Shown: positions 8,099 through 13,263 of the stretch, in pieces | Layout of the letters: each line of letters begins with the position of its first letter | Position numbering within the stretch: the stretch's first letter is position 1 | From: Pseudomonadota bacterium | GTDB taxonomy: Bacteria > Pseudomonadota > Alphaproteobacteria > Acetobacterales > Acetobacteraceae | Assembly: GCA_021807975.1 (NCBI GenBank) | Contig: JAKBCJ010000088.1 | Location: 1 to 13,263 of the forward strand | Length of the DNA: 13,263 bases | Direction of reading: 5' to 3' | Made by a program: the position numbers and the translations under genes | Notes under the pieces: generated by a model | What the model was told of the DNA's origin: nothing | The model's input: only the letters and a program-made list of their open reading frames with translations | Database searches by the model: none

Positions 8099-8974
8099 AT
8101 GAAAATTCTGTTTGTCACATCCAACCGGCTGGGCGACGCTGTGCTGTCCACCGGGTTGCTGGACCACCTGATCCGCACTTATCCCGCGGCCAGGATCACC
8201 GTTGTCTGCGGGCCGGTGGCCGCGGACGTGTTCGCGCGCATGCCGAACCGGGACCGCACGATCGTGCTGAGCAAACTGCCCTATGGCCGGCATTGGCTGC
8301 CGCTATGGGCAAAAACCGCCACGCATGTCTGGGACCTGGTGGTCGATATCCGCGGATCGGCGCTGTCCTGGCTGGTGCCAACGCGCCGGCGTGCGGTGTT
8401 CCGCCGGGTCGCCGGGCCAAAGGTAGCGCAGTTGGGCGCGATACTGGGCCTGTCGCCGCCGCCGCTTCCCGTCGCCTGGACATCAGAGGCGGACCGGCGA
8501 CGCGCGGCTGATGTGCTGCCGGCAGACCGGCGGATAATCGTGCTTGCCCCAACCGCGAACTGGCTGCCGAAAGTCTGGCCGGCGGATCGATTCGCCGCTG
8601 TGTTTGAAGACCTTAGTGCATCACTTCTGCCCGATGCGGTGGCGGTGGTGCTGGGCGGGCCGGGTCCGGCGGAACGGGGGATGGCGGCACCGCTGCTGGC
8701 CGCGCTGCCCCGGGCCATCGACCTCGTTGGCGTGCTGTCGCTGCCAGAAGTCGCCGCCGTACTGCAACTGGCGGACCTGTTCATCGGTAACGATTCCGGA
8801 TTGATGCACCTGTCGGCGGCTTCCGGCGCCCCAACCATCGGCCTGTTCGGCCCGACCGACGCCAGCGTCTATGGCCCGGCCGGACGTTGCGCGATGGCCG
8901 TCGTCCAACCCTCGATGGACGCAATTTCGGTCCGGCAGGTAACCGAGGCGGCGCGAACGCTGCCGCGGCGCTAA
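8099..8974 (+). CDS. Glycosyltransferase family 9 (heptosyltransferase-like) protein
   Basis: GT-B fold sugar transferase of the family that includes the lipopolysaccharide heptosyltransferases; such enzymes add heptose or a related sugar to a cell-envelope acceptor at the inner face of the cytoplasmic membrane. 291 residues, slightly short for the family. The N-terminus MKILFVTSNRLGDAVLSTGL carries the glycine-aspartate pair (Gly12-Asp13) at the acceptor side. The C-terminal donor-binding motif reads GNDSGLMHLSAASGAPTIGL at 230-249, followed by FGPTD. A PTANWLPKVWP segment (151-161) sits where the donor-contact lysine region normally lies. The ATG at 8099 has no strong ribosome binding site, but it gives the standard N-terminus, and the ATG at 8086 is in another frame. 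It stands alone on this strand, away from other envelope genes. Its stop overlaps the end of the convergent gene by four bases. The donor and acceptor cannot be told. Confidence 0.9.
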   Translation: MKILFVTSNRLGDAVLSTGLLDHLIRTYPAARITVVCGPVAADVFARMPNRDRTIVLSKLPYGRHWLPLWAKTATHVWDLVVDIRGSALSWLVPTRRRAVFRRVAGPKVAQLGAILGLSPPPLPVAWTSEADRRRAADVLPADRRIIVLAPTANWLPKVWPADRFAAVFEDLSASLLPDAVAVVLGGPGPAERGMAAPLLAALPRAIDLVGVLSLPEVAAVLQLADLFIGNDSGLMHLSAASGAPTIGLFGPTDASVYGPAGRCAMAVVQPSMDAISVRQVTEAARTLPRR

Positions 8975-9747
8975 CCGATCGCGGCGAGCAGCATATCCAG
9001 GGTTTCCGCGACGGTTCGCCCCGATGTCTCCAACTGAACGTCCGCCCGGGCATACAGTGCCTCGCGGCTGGCCAGGATGGCACGCAGATCATCCATGGAG
9101 CGCCGGTTGTCGCGCATCGGCCGCAGATCGCCCTGGTCGATGACGCGCTGCATGTGTTCCTCGGGCTTGGCCTTCACCCAGACGGTCAGACAGGCGCCCA
9201 GCAGCCGGTCGAACGTGGCGGCTTCGGCGACGATACCGCCCCCGGCGGCAATGACGGCACGTGGGCAGGCGGCGATCACCCGGTCCAGCACACCGCGCTC
9301 CAGCCGGCGGAAGCCGGCCTGACCATGCAGTTCCATGATCTCCCCCAAGCCCAGGCCGGCTTCCTTTTCCACCTCCCGATCCAGTTCCAGAAACGGGATG
9401 CCAAGACGATCCGCCAGCAGCGGCCCCAGTGTTGACTTGCCAGCCCCCCGCAAGCCAATCAGCGCAATCCGCTCGCGATGCTCCGCCGCTCGGCTGGCAG
9501 GGGCCGCCGGCGCAACGGATTCGTCCTCCAGCAACGCGCGCAGTTCGACGTGCAGCGCCTCCGCCAACGCCCGCAGCAGCAGGATGGAGCCATTGCCTGT
9601 GCCAGATTCCACCGCTGAGATATAGCGTTCTGACACGCCGGACTGTGCCGCCAGGATGCGGCGCGTCATCCCGCGCCTTGCGCGCAGCAAGCGCATACGC
9701 TGGCCCAGGGCATACAGAAAATCCACGTCGTCGTTGCCCGGAGTCAT
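8971..9747 (-). CDS. XRE-type HTH regulator fused to a shikimate-kinase-like domain (BzdR/BoxR-like)
   Basis: With the start at 9747 the protein has 258 residues. Residues about 11-70 are an XRE/Cro-type helix-turn-helix (LGQRMRLLRARRGMTRR, then SGVSERYISAVESGTGN). Residues about 92-258 form a shikimate-kinase-like domain with Walker A GLRGAGKST (98-106), Asp123, Arg147 in GFRRLE, a GGG loop (169-171), Arg209 in DLRP and Arg228 in SREALY. This is the architecture of BzdR and BoxR, repressors of benzoate catabolism that sense benzoyl-CoA through the kinase-like domain. A role in sensing an aromatic or other CoA thioester is therefore likely but inferred. The kinase residues all seem present, so catalytic activity cannot be excluded. 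Start choice: ATGs at 9831, 9813 and 9759 are also in frame. 9747 gives the family-like N-terminus and leaves the repeat cluster upstream of the gene, although its spacing from AGGG is short. The gene ends in TAG. It is divergent from the MaoC-type hydratase. Confidence 0.88.
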   Translation of the reverse strand: MTPGNDDVDFLYALGQRMRLLRARRGMTRRILAAQSGVSERYISAVESGTGNGSILLLRALAEALHVELRALLEDESVAPAAPASRAAEHRERIALIGLRGAGKSTLGPLLADRLGIPFLELDREVEKEAGLGLGEIMELHGQAGFRRLERGVLDRVIAACPRAVIAAGGGIVAEAATFDRLLGACLTVWVKAKPEEHMQRVIDQGDLRPMRDNRRSMDDLRAILASREALYARADVQLETSGRTVAETLDMLLAAIG

Positions 9748-9785
9748 GTCCCTGCCCATACGATGCGCCGACAGACCCGTACCGT

Positions 9786-9846
9786 CATGCTTTCTCCCCG
9801 GTTGCGGCAGCATGCAGCCGTCGGTTGTCATGCAGTATATCGCATG
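9786..9846. promoter_or_regulatory. Candidate operator cluster of CATGC/GCATG repeats in the divergent promoter
   Basis: Between the regulator start (9747) and the hydratase start (9882), the 5-mer CATGC or its complement occurs at 9786-9790, 9811-9815 (part of palindrome GCATGC at 9810-9815), 9829-9833 and 9842-9846. CATGCAG is directly repeated at 9811-9817 and 9829-9835, start to start 18 bases. CATGC (9829) and GCATG (9842) form an inverted repeat with an 8-base centre. A -10-like TATACT lies on the minus strand at 9839-9834, inside that centre, and a -35-like TTGTCA lies on the plus strand at 9825-9830. BzdR-type repressors are described as binding TGCA-containing repeats, and TGCA occurs at 9813-9816 and 9831-9834. 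Operator function is inferred. Confidence 0.4.
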
Positions 9847-9881
9847 TTACCCGGAACACCGGCAACAGAGCGATACGATCC

Positions 9882-10358
9882 ATGATCGAAGTCTTTTCCA
9901 CCCCGCCCACCGACCGGTACTTCGAGGACTATACGCCGGGCGCAACCTATGTCCTTGGGACGTTCACGATGACGGAGGAGGACATCGTCGCTTTCGCCAG
10001 CGCCTACGATCCGCAGGCGATGCACACCGACCGGCGGGTGGCCGCGCAAGGCCCCTTCGGTTCGGTGATCGCCAGCGGCTGGCACACTGTCGCGCTGACG
10101 ATGCGCCTGCTGGTGGACGCCTTCCTGCCGTTCGACGGCCTGGCGGCGCCGGGCGTCGATGAGCTGCGCTGGTCAAGGCCGGTGCGCCCCGGCGACACGC
10201 TGACGGTGCGGGCGACGGTCCAGGCGATGCGGCGGTCACGTTCCAAACCCGACCGGGGGCTGATCCATACGCTGGTGGAAGTCATTGATCGGAACGGCGA
10301 GGTGGCGATGACGATGAAGCCGATGAACCTGATCCGGGTACGGCACCCGGAGGTCTAA
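9882..10358 (+). CDS. MaoC-family (hot-dog fold) enoyl-CoA hydratase/dehydratase-like protein
   Basis: Single hot-dog-domain protein of 158 residues, probably acting as a dimer on an acyl-CoA thioester by adding or removing water at the double bond. The hydratase motif is visible at about 42-48: Asp43 and His48 in YDPQAMH, where the classic R-specific hydratase reads D-x-N-P-x-H. Gln replaces the usual Asn, while the Asp/His catalytic pair is kept. It is followed by the conserved small-residue loop FGSVIASGWHTVAL (59-72) and the SRPVRPGDTLTVR strand (98-110). The ATG at 9882 gives the normal family N-terminus (residues 11-19, DRYFEDYTP); the ribosome binding site is weak. It is divergent from the HTH-shikimate-kinase regulator, which may control it, and convergent with the binding-protein gene, with only 20 bases between their stops. 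With the nearby acyl-CoA dehydrogenase it would supply two successive steps of a beta-oxidation-like route. This link is inferred. Confidence 0.9.
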   Translation: MIEVFSTPPTDRYFEDYTPGATYVLGTFTMTEEDIVAFASAYDPQAMHTDRRVAAQGPFGSVIASGWHTVALTMRLLVDAFLPFDGLAAPGVDELRWSRPVRPGDTLTVRATVQAMRRSRSKPDRGLIHTLVEVIDRNGEVAMTMKPMNLIRVRHPEV

Positions 10359-10378
10359 AATCCATCGGCGCCGCCGGT

Positions 10379-11611
10379 CTACCATTTCGCGAAGTCGCAA
10401 CCGCCCGCGTTTATCGGCCGGAACGCCTCTGCCGCCGGCACGGTGCGGCGGAGGATGTAGTAGTCCCATGGTTCCTTCGACTGGGCTGGCGATTTGACCT
10501 CGAACAGGTGCATGTCATGGATCACCCGCCCGTCCTTGCGCACCGCGCCTTTGCCAAACAGCGGATCGTCGGTCGGGGTCGCTTTCATCTGGTCGATCAC
10601 CGCCCGCCCGCTGGCTTTCGCCTTGTCAGGCCCGATCGCGACGCAGGCTTTCAGGTAGTGCATCGTCGCGGAATACTGGCCCGCATGCACCGACCCCGGT
10701 ACATCCCCCGGCATCAGTCTGGCGAACCGTTTCGCGAACGCCCGGGTGCCGTCGTTCATGTTCCAGTAGAACGGTTCGGTCAGCAGCACGCCCTGCGCCG
10801 AAGTCAGGCCGACGCCGTGCACGTCGTGGATCATGAACAGCAGGCCGGCGATTTTCTGGCCGCCCTTTTGAATGCCGAACTCGGCCGACTGCTTGATGCA
10901 GTTCACCGTATCGGCACCGCCATTGGCGAAACCGATAACCTTCGCGCCGCTGGATCTAGCCTGAACGAGATGGGAGGAAAAGTCGGTCGTGCCCGGAAAC
11001 GGCGCCACTGCCTGACCAAGGACCTTGCCGCCCGCCGCGGCGACGAAACTGGCGGCATCGCTTTCCAGCGCGTGCCCGAAGGCATAATCGGCGGTGATGA
11101 AATACCAGGTGTTACCCCCCTCCTTGACCGTGGCATCGACCACGGCGTGGGGCATCGACCAGGTGTCATAGACCCAGTGCAGATGGTTCGGACCGCAATG
11201 CGCGCCGGTAATGGCCGCCGAGGCGCCGCCGGTGAAGATCGCTGCCTTGTCCTTGGCCTTCACCATTTCGCCGATGGCGAACGCGGCGGACGACAGCGGC
11301 ACATCTGTGATCAGATCGACACCCTGGTTGTCCAGCCAGTCACCCGCGATCTGCACCGCGACATCGGGCTTCAGTTGCAGGTCGGCGGACACCAGCTCCA
11401 CCTTCACGTTGGGATGAAGTTTGGCGAAGTCCTCGATAGCCAGTTGGGTACCGGTGACCGAACCCTGGCCGGTGTTGGCCGCATAGGCGCCGACCATATC
11501 GGTCAGAACGCCGATCCGGATCGGCTTCGATTGCGCCCGGGCGGCGCCGGGCATGGCAGCGGCGGCCGCACCGCCAGCCAACAGGCCGCGGCGTGGGATC
11601 GAAATGGTCAT
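10379..11611 (-). CDS. Branched-chain amino acid-type ABC transporter substrate-binding protein, Tat-exported
   Basis: Periplasmic binding protein of the Leu/Ile/Val-binding class (Peripla_BP_6 type), 410 residues. The signal peptide has a twin arginine (Arg7-Arg8 in IPRRGLLAGG), a long alanine-rich core and a likely cleavage after ARA at 24-26, so export by the Tat route is likely. The mature part starts with the class hallmark KPIRIGVLTDMVGAYAANTG (29-48), and the FITADYAFGHALE segment is the expected second-lobe strand. Cysteines occur in GAHCGPN, TVNCIK, KACVA and near the C-terminus (GGCDFAKW). An excellent ribosome binding site GGGAGG (11623-11618), six bases before the ATG, fixes the start. 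The gene ends in TAG. No permease or ATPase of this transporter class is next to it, so it is an orphan here. Relatives bind amino acids, amides, urea or aromatic acids; the ligand is not known. Confidence 0.93.
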   Translation of the reverse strand: MTISIPRRGLLAGGAAAAAMPGAARAQSKPIRIGVLTDMVGAYAANTGQGSVTGTQLAIEDFAKLHPNVKVELVSADLQLKPDVAVQIAGDWLDNQGVDLITDVPLSSAAFAIGEMVKAKDKAAIFTGGASAAITGAHCGPNHLHWVYDTWSMPHAVVDATVKEGGNTWYFITADYAFGHALESDAASFVAAAGGKVLGQAVAPFPGTTDFSSHLVQARSSGAKVIGFANGGADTVNCIKQSAEFGIQKGGQKIAGLLFMIHDVHGVGLTSAQGVLLTEPFYWNMNDGTRAFAKRFARLMPGDVPGSVHAGQYSATMHYLKACVAIGPDKAKASGRAVIDQMKATPTDDPLFGKGAVRKDGRVIHDMHLFEVKSPAQSKEPWDYYILRRTVPAAEAFRPINAGGCDFAKW

Positions 11612-11712
11612 TGTTTGCCTCCCTGGTTATTTTTATGGGCTGGGTCAGCGTCGTCCGGTTCGCGCGATTTCGCAAGGGTTTCCGGCACGGATGTGGCTTG
11701 ATAGAGGACATC
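11612..11712. promoter_or_regulatory. Divergent promoter region between binding protein and lytic transglycosylase
   Basis: The 101 bases carry the ribosome binding sites of both genes: GGGAGG for the minus-strand binding protein and AGAGGA (11703-11708) for the transglycosylase. An AT-rich stretch (ATAAAAATAA on the minus strand, about 11636-11627) is the best -10-like candidate for the binding protein, but no matching -35 box is clear. Confidence 0.35.
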
Positions 11713-13263
11713 ATGCGCTTACCGATTCGTTTTCTGCTGGCCGGTCTCACCCTTCTTCTGGCCCACCGCGCCCATGCGCAGGGCCCTAACCCGATGACTG
11801 CGGTCAGGGCCAGCCACTGGACCGAGGCTCAGGCCATCGTCTCCGGCATCGCCGATCCGGTGGCGCGGAAAATCGTGCTGTATATGCGGCTGCGCGCGCC
11901 CGGCGCGGCAACGGCGCGGGAAATCGCCGATTTCATGCAACGCAACCCCGATTGGCCCGACCAAATCATGCTGGAACGGCGGCGGCAGGAAGCAATCGCC
12001 GCCGATCCTGACGACGCCTCGGTCCTGGCGCAATGCGATCCGGGGGTTTCGCTCGCCGCCGCCATGCTGCGCTGCGCGGAGGCGATGGCGAATGCCGGCC
12101 GCACGGCGGACGCCGACCGACTGGCGCGTAAGGCATGGGTGGAGGCGATCGACACCGCCCGCGACGAGGCAGCCTTCCCGCGCCGTTGGGACGGGATCGC
12201 CACCGAGGACGACCAGTGGGCGCGGTTTCAGCGGCTCGCCTGGCTGTCCGACCCGTCCGCCGCCGCCCGCCAGAGTCTTCGACTGACCGGGCAGGACCGT
12301 ACCGCCGCCGAAGCGCGCCTCGCCGCGAAGCGCGACGACCCGCGAACCGAGGAATTAGCAGCCGCCCTGCCACCTGCCCGGCGGGACGACCCCGGGCTGG
12401 TGCTGGATCGTGCCCGCGCCCTGCGGCACAGTGGCCAGACAGCGGACGCCGCGGCCTTGCTGGCACATGTGCCGGACGCCCTGAACCCGTCCGCATTCTG
12501 GGCGGAGCGAAATCTGCTGGCCCGCGCGCTGCTGCGCGATGGCGATGCCGCGACGGCCTATGGCGTGGCCGCGGCCCCCGCGCAAACCTCTGGCAAGCAG
12601 CGGTTGGATGCGGACTTCCTGGCTGGTTTCATCGCCCTGCGGATGCTGCACGATCCGGTTCGGGCGGCGGTGCATTTTCATGCGCTGGCCAACTCCTGGG
12701 CGGCGATCACCCTGGCGCGGGCGCACTACTGGCTGGCCCGCACCGATGCAGCGGCCGGCCGGGACCCAAGGCCGGAATACGAACAAGCCGCCGCATGGCC
12801 GACCGCGTTTTACGGCCAGCTCGCGATCCTGGCACTCGGCGAATCCCCGGCCGCCAGGATCGGCAAACTGCACGACCCGGTCTGGACACGGGACGCTGCC
12901 CTTGCGTTCACCGAACATGAGGTTCTTCGCGCCGCCGCGTGGCTGATCGCCTGGGGCGAGGCGAAGCGCGCCCGGCGCTTCCTGGTCCGGATGGACGAAC
13001 TGGCCCCCATCGCCGCCGAACGCGCCCTGACCGCCGCCTTCGCCACCAATGCCGGTATGCCGGACGGCGCCGTGTTTGTCGCACGCCGCATGGGCCGCGA
13101 CGGAATTGCGTTGCCGCACCTTGGCTGGCCGGCACCATACGACCCGGCCAGCCCCCCCGATCCGGCGTTCTCGCTGGGCATCATGCGTCAGGAGAGCAGT
13201 TTCGACATCGCTGCCGTCAGCCCGTCCGGCGCCCGTGGCTTGATGCAGTTGATGCCGCCGACC
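11713..13263 (+). CDS. Soluble lytic murein transglycosylase (SLT family), C-terminal part cut by window edge
   Basis: Periplasmic enzyme that cuts peptidoglycan glycan strands, forming 1,6-anhydro-muramyl ends, for cell-wall turnover. From the ATG at 11713 there are 517 uninterrupted codons running off the right edge. A signal peptide is clear: MRLPIR, a leucine-rich core (F7-L16) and likely cleavage after AHA at 20-22. Residues about 30-470 are rich in alanine-containing helices, as in the superhelical ring domain of Slt70. The catalytic domain then begins: GIMRQESSFD with the catalytic Glu at residue 494, followed by SPSGARGLMQLMPPT, the standard next motif. The rest of the catalytic domain lies beyond the window. 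AGAGGA ends four bases before the ATG and supports the start. It is divergent from the orphan binding protein. There is no sign of damage. Confidence 0.92.
   Translation, partial: MRLPIRFLLAGLTLLLAHRAHAQGPNPMTAVRASHWTEAQAIVSGIADPVARKIVLYMRLRAPGAATAREIADFMQRNPDWPDQIMLERRRQEAIAADPDDASVLAQCDPGVSLAAAMLRCAEAMANAGRTADADRLARKAWVEAIDTARDEAAFPRRWDGIATEDDQWARFQRLAWLSDPSAAARQSLRLTGQDRTAAEARLAAKRDDPRTEELAAALPPARRDDPGLVLDRARALRHSGQTADAAALLAHVPDALNPSAFWAERNLLARALLRDGDAATAYGVAAAPAQTSGKQRLDADFLAGFIALRMLHDPVRAAVHFHALANSWAAITLARAHYWLARTDAAAGRDPRPEYEQAAAWPTAFYGQLAILALGESPAARIGKLHDPVWTRDAALAFTEHEVLRAAAWLIAWGEAKRARRFLVRMDELAPIAAERALTAAFATNAGMPDGAVFVARRMGRDGIALPHLGWPAPYDPASPPDPAFSLGIMRQESSFDIAAVSPSGARGLMQLMPPT

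Noticed and set aside
6865..8511. 548-codon open frame on the plus strand across the acyl-CoA dehydrogenase and glycosyltransferase
   Set aside because: It runs antisense to one well-supported gene and out of frame through another, with no domain signal.
9748..9831. Longer start (9831) for the HTH-shikimate-kinase protein
   Set aside because: The extra 28 residues do not look like the family N-terminus, there is no ribosome binding site, and the region carries a repeat cluster and a -10-like box. Not fully excluded.
12355..13119. 254-codon minus-strand frame within the lytic transglycosylase
   Set aside because: Antisense to a clear SLT-family protein with an uninterrupted 517-codon frame; no domain signal.

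Overview
This 13.3 kb, GC-rich window carries ten genes. The gene families, GC-rich codon use, very tight gene packing and Tat-exported binding protein suggest a chromosomal segment of an alphaproteobacterium, perhaps in the Rhodospirillales/Acetobacteraceae neighbourhood. That placement is an inference from gene style, not a database result.

Layout from left to right. On the minus strand, 1-1279 is an RsmB/NOP-type rRNA cytosine-5 methyltransferase, cut by the window edge a few codons before its end. Positions 1409-6706 on the minus strand hold a five-gene oligopeptide-type ABC importer in the order binding protein, permease B, permease C, ATPase D, ATPase F. The genes are separated by only +6, -4, -1 and +2 bases. 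Permease B is broken by a single in-frame TAG (4871-4873), although reading continues cleanly on both sides. Upstream of the importer, on the same strand, lies an acyl-CoA dehydrogenase (6838-8016). Transcribed away from it on the plus strand is a family 9 glycosyltransferase (8099-8974).

From 8971 to 9747 on the minus strand is an XRE-type helix-turn-helix protein fused to a shikimate-kinase-like domain. This is the architecture of the benzoyl-CoA-responsive repressors BzdR and BoxR. Divergent from it is a small MaoC-type hot-dog hydratase (9882-10358). The region between them holds a cluster of CATGC/GCATG repeats that could be operators. Convergent with the hydratase is a Tat-exported, branched-chain-amino-acid-type ABC binding protein without its own membrane parts here (10379-11611). 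The last gene (11713 to the right edge, plus strand) is a soluble lytic murein transglycosylase, cut soon after its catalytic glutamate motif.

How they may fit together: the importer, the orphan binding protein, the acyl-CoA dehydrogenase, the hydratase and the HTH-shikimate-kinase regulator look like an accessory uptake-and-CoA-thioester-degradation neighbourhood, possibly for aromatic or acyl substrates. It sits between housekeeping genes (rRNA methyltransferase, transglycosylase). The substrate cannot be read from the sequence. The two items most worth checking are the amber codon in the permease and the BzdR/BoxR-like regulator with its repeat-rich promoter region. There is no intergenic stretch longer than about 135 bases, and I saw no RNA genes, insertion sequences or CRISPR arrays.
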